Counted from the stretch's first letter, positions 18,287 through 27,281 are shown. The stretch: 64,000 nt of DNA from Wenyingzhuangia fucanilytica (GCF_001697185.1 NZ_CP014224.1:868001-932000), one strand, 5' to 3'. Numbers and translations: made by a program. The notes: generated from the letters alone by a model not told the origin.

Positions 18287-20128
18287 ATGAAAAAAACATT
18301 ACAATTACTATTTGCACTTTTTACTTTTACGTTTGCTAGTGCACAAGATTTTACAGTAGGAGACTTAGCCTACACAATAACTGATGGTACTAATGTTGAA
18401 GTACAAGGGTTTTCTAGTACTGCGTTAACAGATGTAACAGTTCCTGCTACAGTAGATAATGGAGGTACTACTTACAATGTAATAGCTATTGGAGAAGATG
18501 CATTTAATACAAATGAAAGTAGAGGAGGAGATGCGGCTAATGCAGGTATTGTATCAGTTAGTCTTGCTTCTTCAGTAGTAGAAGTGAAAAAGGAAGCTTT
18601 TTTTGAACAAAGAAACTTAACTACTATTAATTTAGGGAGTGTGGTTATTATAGGGGATAATGGTTTTGGAGTATGTGATAAAATGACGAATGTTGATTTA
18701 TCTAGCTTAACAACTTTAGGTGCTTATGCTTTTGATAAATGTCATGGATTTACAGGAGAGTTTGTTGCTCCAAGCCTTGTAACTATTGGAAATGGAGCTA
18801 TTTATACTTCGCAGAATGGAGGAAGAGATAGTTTTAGTAGTATTAATATTCCTAGTTCTGTAACAACTATTGGATCACTTTTCTTAGGTAAAATTACATC
18901 ACTAAGAGCTGTACAAGTAAATTGGACAAACCCAGCAGATGTAACGGTAAACGCAACTAACTTTTTTAGGGATTTAGATATAGATGGTGGAGCGATAACT
19001 TTATATGTACCTGCTGATACCAAAGCTCTTTATGAGGCTGCTGAACCATGGGGAGCAAATTCAACAACGGCTGGTCAATATTTTAACCATGCTAATATTG
19101 TAGAAGGTACTTTAGAGGATTTTTATGAAAATCCAGACCCAACAGTAGGAGATTCTTTTGAAGTAAATAATATAAACTATACAGTAACAAGTCTAGATCC
19201 TGCAGAAGTTGAAGTATCAGGATCTACATTGGCTGCAGTAACCATTCCAGAAACAGTTACAGATAGTAATTCAGCAACTACATATACTGTAACTGCAGTT
19301 GGTTCAGAAGCTTTTAAAGGAGATGTGGTTGTAGATGAAATTCCTGTAACAGCAAATCAAACTTTAACATCTGTGGTATTACCATCTACAGTTACTTTAC
19401 TTAAATCAGGTGCATTTATCAGGTGTCAAAACTTAGAGTCAATTAATTTAGAGAATGTAGTTGTATTAGAAAATCAAAATGTGTTTTTTGACTGTCCTAA
19501 ATTAACCGTAGCTAATTTATCATCAGCAACAGATTTTGGTAAGTTTTCATTTCATGGTTTTGGAGATAGTACATTAACCTCTATTGATATTTCAAGTGCA
19601 GTAAATATTTATGATTCTGCTTTTAGAACTGCTCAAATGCCTTCTGTTAACATACCTGCATCAGTAGTTACTTTAACAGGAAGAGTTTTTATGGATTGTA
19701 CAGCTTTAACAGAGGTTCAAGTTAATTGGGGGACTGCTGGAGAAATACCGGTTATTACATCTGATGTTTTTGGAAATTTAACTCTTGGAAATATTACGTT
19801 ATATGTACCAACAGGTACTCTAGCTTTGTATCAAGCAGCAGCTGTTTGGCAAGATTTTAATGTTGTTGAAGGATCTTTAAGTGCTAAAGATATCTCATCA
19901 GGAAGTTTAGACATTCAAGTTTCTTCTGATGTAATTACTGTAAATAGCAGTTCTACTTTTACTAATGCTAATATTACTATTTATGATATTACAGGTAGAG
20001 TTTTAGCAAATCAAGTAATTAACGGAGCATCTGCTTCAGTAAATATTTCAAATTTAGCTACCGGTATTTATATTGTAAAAGTAACAGAAGGTAATGCAAA
20101 ATTGGTAAAACGTTTTGCTAAGCAATAA
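18287..20128 (+). CDS. Secreted BspA-type LRR protein with T9SS sorting domain (paralog A)
   Basis: The 613-residue protein starts with the signal peptide MKKTLQLLFALFTFTFASAQ. Two similar LRR_5 blocks follow (residues about 22-285 and 290-530). Typical repeats are TNVDLSSLTTLGAYAFDKC, SSINIPSSVTTIGSLFLGK and TSVVLPSTVTLLKSGAFIRC, and each block closes with a strand such as AITLYVPADTKALYEAAEPW. The C-terminal 73 residues are a T9SS sorting domain (ITIYDITGRVL, ATGIYIVKVTEGNAKLVKR). No enzymatic motif is present. Bases 18671-19108 are about 94% identical to the matching part of the next gene, showing recent duplication. I infer an exported adhesin or binder used with the lyase system; the direct ligand is unknown. 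Confidence 0.88.
   Translation: MKKTLQLLFALFTFTFASAQDFTVGDLAYTITDGTNVEVQGFSSTALTDVTVPATVDNGGTTYNVIAIGEDAFNTNESRGGDAANAGIVSVSLASSVVEVKKEAFFEQRNLTTINLGSVVIIGDNGFGVCDKMTNVDLSSLTTLGAYAFDKCHGFTGEFVAPSLVTIGNGAIYTSQNGGRDSFSSINIPSSVTTIGSLFLGKITSLRAVQVNWTNPADVTVNATNFFRDLDIDGGAITLYVPADTKALYEAAEPWGANSTTAGQYFNHANIVEGTLEDFYENPDPTVGDSFEVNNINYTVTSLDPAEVEVSGSTLAAVTIPETVTDSNSATTYTVTAVGSEAFKGDVVVDEIPVTANQTLTSVVLPSTVTLLKSGAFIRCQNLESINLENVVVLENQNVFFDCPKLTVANLSSATDFGKFSFHGFGDSTLTSIDISSAVNIYDSAFRTAQMPSVNIPASVVTLTGRVFMDCTALTEVQVNWGTAGEIPVITSDVFGNLTLGNITLYVPTGTLALYQAAAVWQDFNVVEGSLSAKDISSGSLDIQVSSDVITVNSSSTFTNANITIYDITGRVLANQVINGASASVNISNLATGIYIVKVTEGNAKLVKRFAKQ
18671..19108 (+). repeat. 438-bp tandem-paralog repeat, copy A
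   Basis: This stretch aligns without gaps to 20888-21325; by eye I count about 24 mismatches in 438 bases. It codes for the second half of the first LRR block, from the VCDKMTNVDL segment to HANIVEG. Many differences are at third codon positions, so both copies remain under protein-level constraint. Confidence 0.85.
19907..20128 (+). repeat. 222-bp repeated T9SS sorting-domain cassette, copy A
   Basis: The last 222 bases of this gene closely match 22079-22300 and, more loosely, 17847-18068, all ending exactly at the stop codons. The encoded domain contains NANITIYDITG and VNISNL in all three. Confidence 0.8.
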
Positions 20129-20164
20129 GTTATAGGTAAAGAAATATAGTTTAGTTTTTTTTTT

Positions 20165-20199
20165 AAATCCGTATCAGTTTAACTGATACGGATTTTTTG
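20165..20199 (+). terminator. Terminator after LRR paralog A
   Basis: An almost perfect palindrome (AATCCGTATCAGTT and its complement, 20166-20194) is followed by TTTTTT. It begins 37 bases after the stop codon. Confidence 0.9.
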
Positions 20200-20390
20200 T
20201 TTGAGCTAACTAAGAGTTACCTTCTCAAAATACTTTCCTATTTAGTTGTTAGTTGGGCTAATTAAAAGTGTTTTGTGTTAAAAATGATAGAAAGGAGATC
20301 AAGGTGTTTTTGATAATGATTTGTTGTAAAAAATGTTTTTATGATAAAAAAACACTGTATTTTGTAGTAATATCACGATGGTTTATAGTT

Positions 20391-20464
20391 ATTGGGTGAT
20401 AATTTACATGTTCGTAGATTGTTTTATTGGACTTTGCAGCCACTTAACTAAAACTTTTTTAAAC
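20391..20464 (+). promoter_or_regulatory. 74-bp upstream block, copy B; candidate promoter
   Basis: This is the counterpart of 18212-18286: TGATAATTTA, a TTG, GGACTTTGCA and CACTTAACT occur in the same order and at the same distance from the ATG. It also supports the downstream ATG at 20465 as the true start, because an upstream ATG at 20378 would place this block inside the coding sequence. Confidence 0.5.
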
Positions 20465-22300
20465 ATGAAAAAAACTATTCAATTATTAATGGCACTATTT
20501 GCATTTACATATGCAAGTGCACAAACTTTTATTGACAATGTCGATGCTAATAACAATATTCAGTATACTGTAACTACTGGGTTAAATGTAGAGGTTACAG
20601 GCTTCCAAGATGCATCTATAGATTTTGTGGCTAACATAACAATTCCAGCAACAGTTTCTGACGGAACAGATACTTATAATGTTGTTGCTGTAGCTGATCA
20701 TGCTTTTAGTACGTTTACAGACGAATCTAAAGGAGGACTTTCCTCTAATGCAAATAATGCTGGACTTGTTACAGTAAGCTTACCTTCTTCAGTGGTGAGT
20801 ATTGGAATAAGAGCCTTTCATGGACAAAGAGACTTAACAACAATTAACTTAGCAAATGTGGTTACCATAGATAACAATGCTTTTCAAGTATGTGATAAAA
20901 TGACAAATGTTGATTTATCTAGCTTAACAACTTTAGGTGCTTATGCTTTTGATAAGTGTCATGGATTTACAGGAGAGTTTGTTGCTCCAAGTCTTGTAAC
21001 TATTGGAGATGGAGCTATTTATACTTCACAGAGTGGAGGAAGAGATAGTTTTAGTAGTATTAATATTCCTAGTTCTGTAACATCTATCGGGTCACTTTTC
21101 TTAGGTAAAATTACATCGCTAACAGATGTACAAGTAAATTGGGCAGACCCAGCAGATGTAATGGTAAACGGTGCTAACTTTTTTAGGGATTTAGATATAG
21201 ATGGTGGAGCGATAACTTTATATGTACCAGTTGGAACTAAAGCTCTTTATGAGGCTGCTGAACCATGGGGTGCAAATTCAACAACGGCTGGTCAATATTT
21301 TAACCATGCTAATATTGTAGAAGGTTCGCTTCCAACAATTGTTTCAGGTTCTACATTTGCTGATGGAGATTATAACTACGAAGTAACTTCTTTGAGCCCA
21401 AGAGAGGTGAAAGTTACAGGAACTTCTAATGCTGCTTTAGCTACTATAGTAATTCCAGCTTCTGTAACTGCTGAAAGTAATTCTTATAGTGTTACTGCTA
21501 TTGATGCAGCAGCTTTTGAGAGTAATACGGTAATCACTTCAGTATCTCTTCCTAGTTCAGTAGTTTCATTAGGGGCGACAGCTTTTAAAGCAGCTTCTAG
21601 CTTAACAACTATTAACTTAGAAAATGTAGTAACTATAGGAGATGCAGCTTTTCATAGTTGTGGAGATTTGTCAAGTACAGGTGTATTAACCAATGCAACT
21701 ACTTTTGAAGGAGGATATAATTTTTATAAATGTAGTTCTCTTACAGAGTTAAGTGCTCCTGTGGCTACAGGTTATGGTAACGGATTTTTAAGAGAGTCTG
21801 GAATTGTTTCTTTTAGTATACCAAGCACGGTGACTTCTATAGGTAATCAATTGTTTAGAAAAGCTTTTTCTTTAACAACAGTAGAGCTTAATTGGGCAGA
21901 TCCAGCAACTGGAGTGTTTACAGATCAAACAAATACTTTTGGAAGTTTAACAGAAGGTAATATTACTTTATATGTACCTTCTGGAACAGTAGCTGCCTAT
22001 GAAAGTACAGCGCCATGGAATGAAATTACTAACATTACAGATGCTTCGTTAAGTGCAGAGGATATTAAGGCAGGAACTTTAGATATTCAAGTTTCTTCTG
22101 ATGCTGTAACGGTAAATAGTAGTTCTACTTTTACTAATGCTAATATTACTATTTATGATATTACAGGTAGAGTTTTAGCTAATCAAGTGATTAATGGAGC
22201 ATCAGCTTCAGTAAATATTTCAAATTTAGCTACTGGTATTTATATTGTTAAAGTAACAGAAGGTAATGCAAAATTGGTAAAACGTTTTGCTAAGCAATAA
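20465..22300 (+). CDS. Secreted BspA-type LRR protein with T9SS sorting domain (paralog B)
   Basis: The start at 20465 gives a signal peptide almost the same as its neighbour's (MKKTIQLLMALFAFTYASAQ); the in-frame ATG at 20378 adds 29 residues that cover the putative promoter and is unlikely. The mature protein has two LRR_5 blocks, with repeats such as VTVSLPSSVVSIGIRAFHG, TTINLENVVTIGDAAFHSC and VSFSIPSTVTSIGNQLFRK, and block-closing strands ITLYVPVGTKALYEAAEPW and ITLYVPSGTVAAYESTAPW. The C-terminal 73 residues are the T9SS domain shared with the previous two genes. The first block is nearly identical to that of paralog A, while the second block differs, so the pair combines a conserved and a diversified half. 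Function is unknown beyond surface or secreted location. Confidence 0.88.
   Translation: MKKTIQLLMALFAFTYASAQTFIDNVDANNNIQYTVTTGLNVEVTGFQDASIDFVANITIPATVSDGTDTYNVVAVADHAFSTFTDESKGGLSSNANNAGLVTVSLPSSVVSIGIRAFHGQRDLTTINLANVVTIDNNAFQVCDKMTNVDLSSLTTLGAYAFDKCHGFTGEFVAPSLVTIGDGAIYTSQSGGRDSFSSINIPSSVTSIGSLFLGKITSLTDVQVNWADPADVMVNGANFFRDLDIDGGAITLYVPVGTKALYEAAEPWGANSTTAGQYFNHANIVEGSLPTIVSGSTFADGDYNYEVTSLSPREVKVTGTSNAALATIVIPASVTAESNSYSVTAIDAAAFESNTVITSVSLPSSVVSLGATAFKAASSLTTINLENVVTIGDAAFHSCGDLSSTGVLTNATTFEGGYNFYKCSSLTELSAPVATGYGNGFLRESGIVSFSIPSTVTSIGNQLFRKAFSLTTVELNWADPATGVFTDQTNTFGSLTEGNITLYVPSGTVAAYESTAPWNEITNITDASLSAEDIKAGTLDIQVSSDAVTVNSSSTFTNANITIYDITGRVLANQVINGASASVNISNLATGIYIVKVTEGNAKLVKRFAKQ
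20888..21325 (+). repeat. 438-bp tandem-paralog repeat, copy B
   Basis: This is the partner of 18671-19108, in direct orientation, with the copies about 2.2 kb apart. No insertion or deletion is seen between them. Homologous recombination here would delete or multiply one LRR gene equivalent. Confidence 0.85.
22079..22300 (+). repeat. 222-bp repeated T9SS sorting-domain cassette, copy B
   Basis: The last 222 bases match 19907-20128 closely, including the ending GCTAAGCAATAAG. Confidence 0.8.
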
Positions 22301-22342
22301 GAAAAAATAAAAGGAGATATTTTTTACCTATTATAATTATTA

Positions 22343-22376
22343 AAGAGTCCGATGTTTTATCGGGCTCTTTTTTTTG
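22343..22376 (+). terminator. Terminator after LRR paralog B
   Basis: A 10-bp stem AGAGTCCGAT / ATCGGGCTCT (one G-T pair) with loop GTTTT is followed by a run of T. It ends the secreted-protein block. Confidence 0.88.
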
Positions 22377-22563
22377 ATGAATATTTAGGTTGTTTATAAA
22401 TCTCATTTTCTGAATACTTAAGGTTGTTTGATAAAGCCAAAACACTAGCTCTAGGTCTGTTCTTGCTACAGATGGTTCATCGTTTATACGATATGGGTTA
22501 TTAGTTATAGTGAGAGAATTTAGAATTTAAGAACTTGCATCAAAAATAAAAACTAACTCATGC

Positions 22564-24159
22564 ATGGGGGCTTATTGTAAGTTAATTCTATTTTTATTAT
22601 TTGTTTTGCCAAATGTTGTATGGGCAAATGTTTCTTTAAACGCTATATTTTCTAATCATATGGTGGTGCAAAGAGAGACTAAAATTCCTGTTTGGGGATG
22701 GGCAGAAGCAGGTGAAAAAATAACCTTAGAAACTACTTGGGGAGAAAAAGAAGAAACCATTGCTAAAGAAAATGGAACTTGGAAAATTACATTAAAAACT
22801 CCTAAAGCAGGTGGGCCTTTTAAAATAATTATTACAGGAAAAAACAAAATTGTTATTGATGATGTTTTGTCTGGTGAAGTTTGGTTATGTACAGGACAAT
22901 CTAATATGGATTTTGCATTAGTAAAATTTTTAAACAATGCTAGAGAATCTCAATACCAACCTTTGGTAGAAGTCTTAAGAAAAGAAGTTGCCAATGCAAA
23001 TGACGATCAGCTTAGGCATATAGAAGTCCCTCAACAAACCTCTTTATTAAAAAAGCAATACAATTTTAAAGGAGCATGGGTTTCTGCAAAAGGAGAAGAT
23101 GTTAAAAAAATAACAGCTACAGGTTATTTTTTTGCAAAAGAGTTGCGCAAACAATTAAGGGTACCTGTTGGGTTAGTTGAATGCTCTTGGGGAGGTACTC
23201 GTGTACAACCATGGATTTCAGAAGAAGTTTACTTGTCCGATGAAAATATAAAAGCTTATTTTGAAGCTAGCAGAAAAAAAACAAATGAAATCATAACAAA
23301 AGTATCTGCCGAAAACTACAAGGATACTGTGTTTGCAAAAAAGTTTGAGGAATGGAAATTAGGAGGGAAAAAAACACCTAGACCTTATCCATCGGTTCAC
23401 CCAGAAAAAGACAAACAATTACCAGCTACTTTGTATAATGGGATGTTGTCAGCTATTATTCCTTATAAAATAAAAGGAATTTTATGGTATCAAGGAGAAA
23501 GTAACTCTCATTTTTTAGAAGAAGAATACCAAACCTATTTTACAGCAATGATAAAAAGTTGGAGAAAAGATTGGCAACAATCAGACTTACCTTTTTATTG
23601 GATGCAATTAGCTGGGTATGAAGTTCCAGACAAACGTTCTGATTTAGGTTGGGCTTCTGTAAATGATCAATTAAGAAGGACTTTAGATTTACCAAATACA
23701 GGAATGGCTGTGTTACATGATATTGGTGAAGCTAAAGACGTGCATCCACATAACAAAATAGATGCTGGAAAACGTTTGGCTTTGTGGGCTTTGGCAAAAG
23801 ATTATCATAAAAAGGTTAAAGCAGTTAGTGGTCCTTTATTTACATCACAAAAAATAAAAGGAAATAAAATTCAAATCAAGTTTAGTGAGGTGGGGTCTGG
23901 CTTAATGGTAGGATATAAATACCTTTTAGAAAACACCAAAGAAGTTAATGAAGACTTAAAGTGGTTTGAAATTGTGGGAGCAGATGGCGTATGGAAACCT
24001 GCCAAAGCAAAAATAATCTCTAAAAATAAAGTGGAAGTTTGGAACTTAAATGTTAAGAAGCCTATAGCTGTGCGTTATGCATGGTCATCAAACCCAAGTG
24101 GAGCCAATTTATATAACAAAGAAGGGTTGCCAGCAGCCGTATTTACATCAGAAAAATAA
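22564..24159 (+). CDS. SGNH-type carbohydrate acetylesterase (sialate O-acetylesterase-like)
   Basis: The 531-residue protein has a signal peptide ending VVWAN and should act in the periplasm or on the surface, removing acetyl or similar esters from sugars. The N-terminal beta domain includes HMVVQRETKIPVWGWAEAGE and the catalytic block I is VWLCTGQSNMDF, with Ser113 as nucleophile. Further conserved strings are GLVECSWGGTRVQPWIS, YNGMLSAIIPYKIKGILWYQ followed by GESN, and the C-terminal DVHPHNK with Asp392 and His394 as the rest of the triad. These are characteristic of the sialate O-acetylesterase/DUF303 family; sialic acid itself is not implied. It leads a compact run of genes to 31689 with gaps of 1-35 bases. 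Confidence 0.88.
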   Translation: MGAYCKLILFLLFVLPNVVWANVSLNAIFSNHMVVQRETKIPVWGWAEAGEKITLETTWGEKEETIAKENGTWKITLKTPKAGGPFKIIITGKNKIVIDDVLSGEVWLCTGQSNMDFALVKFLNNARESQYQPLVEVLRKEVANANDDQLRHIEVPQQTSLLKKQYNFKGAWVSAKGEDVKKITATGYFFAKELRKQLRVPVGLVECSWGGTRVQPWISEEVYLSDENIKAYFEASRKKTNEIITKVSAENYKDTVFAKKFEEWKLGGKKTPRPYPSVHPEKDKQLPATLYNGMLSAIIPYKIKGILWYQGESNSHFLEEEYQTYFTAMIKSWRKDWQQSDLPFYWMQLAGYEVPDKRSDLGWASVNDQLRRTLDLPNTGMAVLHDIGEAKDVHPHNKIDAGKRLALWALAKDYHKKVKAVSGPLFTSQKIKGNKIQIKFSEVGSGLMVGYKYLLENTKEVNEDLKWFEIVGADGVWKPAKAKIISKNKVEVWNLNVKKPIAVRYAWSSNPSGANLYNKEGLPAAVFTSEK

Positions 24160-24180
24160 ATACAAATAATAATATTGATA

Positions 24181-25620
24181 ATGAATATATTAAACAAACA
24201 AAACTTAAAAACCATTGCATTTATTGGTTTGGCCATTTGTAGTCAACATGTATTTTCTCAAAAAGTAGAATTAACCTATACAACATCAGCAAAAAGATGG
24301 GTAAAGGCTAAAAAGTTTATACAAAAAGACAAGTTTGATAAAGCAGATATTACCGTATACACCGACAGTTTGTTACAAAAAGTTGATGGAGTTGGTGGAG
24401 CCTTTAACGAATTAGGATGGGATGCTTTAACAAGTTTATCAAACAAAGCCTCTCAACAAGTTTTTAAAGATTTGTTTTCGGAGGAAGGGGCTAACTTTTC
24501 TATGTGTAGAATTCCTGTTGGAGCATCGGATTATGCTTTGAGTTACTACTCAAGTAACGATGTTCCAGAAGATTTTGAAATGAGAGATTTTAATATTGAT
24601 AGAGATAAATATATTTTAATTCCATACATCAAAGAAGCTTTAAAAGTAAGACCTAATTTACAAGTTTGGGCATCTCCTTGGTCACCACCAGCTTGGATGA
24701 AAGTGAATGAACATTATGCTATGCGTAGCGGAAATTTTGAAAATGCTAAAAAGGGTAATAAAATGAATCCTGAAGCAGAAATTTTAAACAATGCTACGGC
24801 TTTTAAAATGCAAGAGCGTTATTTAAAAGCATATGCTTTGTATTTTTCAAAATTCATACAATCTTATGCTGATGCTGGAGTGCCTTTATTTGCAATTATG
24901 CCTCAAAACGAAATTGCGTTTCAGCCAAACTGGCCTAGTTGTACTTGGAGACCAGAAGATATGGGATATTTCATCAATAACTTTTTAGGACCTAAATTAA
25001 AAGAAGATAAGTTAGATACAGAAATTTGGTTAGGGACTGTAAATTCTGGAGATCCTAATTATGTAAAAACAGTTTTAGAATTTAAAGATGCTTCAAAATA
25101 CATTTCAGGAGTAGGATTTCAATGGGGAGGAGCAAAATCAATTCCAACCATTCACAAAGAATATCCTAATTTAAAATTAATGCAAACCGAAAATAAATGT
25201 GGAGAGCATGAAAATGATTGGACTTCTGTAGAAAGATCTTGGAAAGATTTAGTGCATTATATCAACAATGGATCAGGTTCTTATATGTATTGGAATATGG
25301 TGTTAGATGAAACTGGAGCAAGTGCTTGGGGATGGCCACAAAACTCTATGGTAGTTGTAAACAAAACCTCTAAAGAAGTAACATATACGGATGAGTATTA
25401 TTTATTTAAGCACTTATCACATTTTGTACAACCTGGAGATTATTATTTAAAATCATCAAAAGGGAAAAATCATTTAGCGTTTAAATTAAAAGATGGTAGC
25501 ACAATGGTATTGTTATACAATCCAAAAAAATCTACAGAAACCATCAACTTAAATATTGGAGAGAAGGCTGTTTCTGTAAAAGTTGAGCCTGTATCAATCA
25601 ATACAATTGTAATAAAATAA
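24181..25620 (+). CDS. GH30 family glycoside hydrolase
   Basis: I take the ATG at 24181 as start (MNILNKQNLKTIAFIGLAIC); a TTG two codons upstream is also in frame. The 479-residue enzyme has a signal peptide to HVFSQ, a (beta/alpha)8 barrel and a C-terminal beta domain, the normal GH30 layout. Family strings are VDGVGGAFNELGWDALTSL, MCRIPVGASDYALSYYSSND, and VWASPWSPPAWMKVN. Glu244 in IMPQNEIAF is the predicted acid/base and Glu337 in LMQTENKCGEHE the nucleophile. GH30 enzymes include beta-glucosidases, beta-xylosidases, beta-fucosidases and endo-acting enzymes; the subfamily is not determinable by eye. It lies 21 bases after the esterase and 26 before the GH39 gene. Confidence 0.9.
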   Translation: MNILNKQNLKTIAFIGLAICSQHVFSQKVELTYTTSAKRWVKAKKFIQKDKFDKADITVYTDSLLQKVDGVGGAFNELGWDALTSLSNKASQQVFKDLFSEEGANFSMCRIPVGASDYALSYYSSNDVPEDFEMRDFNIDRDKYILIPYIKEALKVRPNLQVWASPWSPPAWMKVNEHYAMRSGNFENAKKGNKMNPEAEILNNATAFKMQERYLKAYALYFSKFIQSYADAGVPLFAIMPQNEIAFQPNWPSCTWRPEDMGYFINNFLGPKLKEDKLDTEIWLGTVNSGDPNYVKTVLEFKDASKYISGVGFQWGGAKSIPTIHKEYPNLKLMQTENKCGEHENDWTSVERSWKDLVHYINNGSGSYMYWNMVLDETGASAWGWPQNSMVVVNKTSKEVTYTDEYYLFKHLSHFVQPGDYYLKSSKGKNHLAFKLKDGSTMVLLYNPKKSTETINLNIGEKAVSVKVEPVSINTIVIK

Positions 25621-25646
25621 AACTAGTAAAAGTTAATAAATCAAAA

Positions 25647-27281
25647 ATGAAAGTATTAAAAAAGTTAGCCTATCTGTTTGTTTTTACTTGTGCAATTACA
25701 GTAAATGCACAAAAAAACATAGAGATTGATGTGAACAAACAAGGAGAGGTTTTTGAACATTATTGGAGTAAAATGGTGGGAGCTGGTAGAGCAAATGAAG
25801 GTTTGCGTGCTGGTTGGTTAGAACAATTACAACAGGTGCAAGAAAATTGTGGATTTGAGTATGTTCGTTTTCATGGTTTGTTTCATGATGATATGTTCCC
25901 TATTGTAGAAGAAAGAGGAAAATTACATTACAACTGGCAGTATATAGATGATTTGTTTGATAGAATGCTAGATTTAAAGGTAAAGCCTTTTGTAGAGTTG
26001 GCATTTTTTCCATCGAGTATGGCAGCAGAAGATTCTAAAACAGTGTTTTGGTGGAAAGCAAAAGTAACTCCGGCCGAAGATTCTTTTGAAAAATGGCACG
26101 ATTTGGTAAAAGCATTTACGCAACACTGCGTGGATAGATATGGAATTGAGGAAGTATTAACTTGGTATTTTGAGGTTTGGAATGAACCTAACCTTTATCC
26201 TTTCTTTTGGCACGGTACCAAGTCTCAATATTTTGAGTTGTATAAGCAATCAGCCATTGCAGTTAAGTCTGTAGATAAAAGGTTAAAAGTAGGAGGGCCT
26301 TCTACTAGTAACTTTGTGCCAGATGCTCGTTTTGATGGAGAAATTATTAATAACGAAGTTTCTGAAGCTGTATTTAAAGTTGATGATATTAATAAGTTAG
26401 ATTGGCATGGAGTATGGATTGAAGATTTTTTAAAATATTGTAAAAAGGAAAAACTTCCAGTAGATTTTATTACTACACATCCTTATCCAACAGATTATGC
26501 TTTTAACCCTGAAACAGGTAAAGGAAGAGGTTTGACTCGTTTTGTAAAATCTTTAAAAATAGATTTAGAGTGGTTGAACAAGACAATTAAAGAAAGTGCG
26601 TTCCCTAATGCAGAAGTTCATTTAACGGAATGGAATACTAGTCCAAGTAGTAGAGATGCTATGCACGATCGTTTGCCATCGGCAGCTTATATAGTAAGAT
26701 CTAATTTAGATTGTATTGGATTAACAAACTCACTTTCTTTCTGGACGTTTACAGATATTTTTGAAGAAAAAGGAGGAGCTTCTAGTATTTTTCATGGAGG
26801 TTTTGGAATGATTAATTTTCAAGGATTGGTAAAGCCATCTTACCATGCCTATAGAATGTTACATCAATTAGAAGATGAAAAAATTTACAAAGATGATTAT
26901 CTTTTTGTAAGTAAAAATTCTAAAACAGGAAAAGTAGCTGCTTTAGCTTATAATTACCCTGCTGAATATGAAAATTCAGTGCCTTCGGGAACTAATAAAA
27001 GAGAAGAAGGAACTAGTAAAAAGTTAAATTTCACTTTAGAAGGATTAAAAGAAGGGACGATGTTTAAAATTGAAATTTTAGATAAAGACCATGGGAATAT
27101 TCATAATTTTTGGGAGTCTATGGGGAAACCAGAACCACCAACAAGAGAAGAAATTAAAATAATGAAAGCTTATGCAAATACCATGAAAACGGAATATGTA
27201 AAAGTTGATAAAAAAGGTGTTTTAACAATTAACCATGAAATTACTCCTTGGAGTGTAGTATTAATTAAACAAATTAACTAG
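25647..27281 (+). CDS. GH39-like glycoside hydrolase (beta-xylosidase / alpha-L-iduronidase family)
   Basis: The 544-residue protein has a signal peptide ending AITVNAQ. The barrel carries the GH39 strings GAGRANEGLRAGWLEQLQQV, YVRFHGLFHDDMFPIV, WYFEVWNEPNLYPFF with Glu180 as predicted acid/base, and VHLTEWNTSPSSR with Glu328 as predicted nucleophile. The segment SFWTFTDIFEEKGG and the C-terminal beta domain are also typical. GH39 enzymes remove terminal beta-xylose or iduronate, and xylose-specific members occur in green-algal ulvan loci, so a side-chain trimming role fits. It is followed four bases later by a lipoprotein gene, indicating cotranscription. Confidence 0.88.
   Translation: MKVLKKLAYLFVFTCAITVNAQKNIEIDVNKQGEVFEHYWSKMVGAGRANEGLRAGWLEQLQQVQENCGFEYVRFHGLFHDDMFPIVEERGKLHYNWQYIDDLFDRMLDLKVKPFVELAFFPSSMAAEDSKTVFWWKAKVTPAEDSFEKWHDLVKAFTQHCVDRYGIEEVLTWYFEVWNEPNLYPFFWHGTKSQYFELYKQSAIAVKSVDKRLKVGGPSTSNFVPDARFDGEIINNEVSEAVFKVDDINKLDWHGVWIEDFLKYCKKEKLPVDFITTHPYPTDYAFNPETGKGRGLTRFVKSLKIDLEWLNKTIKESAFPNAEVHLTEWNTSPSSRDAMHDRLPSAAYIVRSNLDCIGLTNSLSFWTFTDIFEEKGGASSIFHGGFGMINFQGLVKPSYHAYRMLHQLEDEKIYKDDYLFVSKNSKTGKVAALAYNYPAEYENSVPSGTNKREEGTSKKLNFTLEGLKEGTMFKIEILDKDHGNIHNFWESMGKPEPPTREEIKIMKAYANTMKTEYVKVDKKGVLTINHEITPWSVVLIKQIN

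Larger units (their letters stand above)
20129..20464 (+). other. Intergenic region between the two LRR paralogs: terminator plus upstream block
   Basis: This 336-base gap holds a strong terminator near its start (20165-20199) and the promoter-like block shared with the upstream paralog at its end (20391-20464). The stretch between about 20200 and 20390 is A/T-rich with no open frame, RNA gene or repeat that I can support. Confidence 0.7.

Noticed and set aside
18671-21325. Possibility that the repeat is an insertion element or CRISPR array
   Set aside because: The repeats are in-frame coding sequence for LRRs, there are only two copies, and there are no terminal inverted repeats, transposase or spacer pattern.
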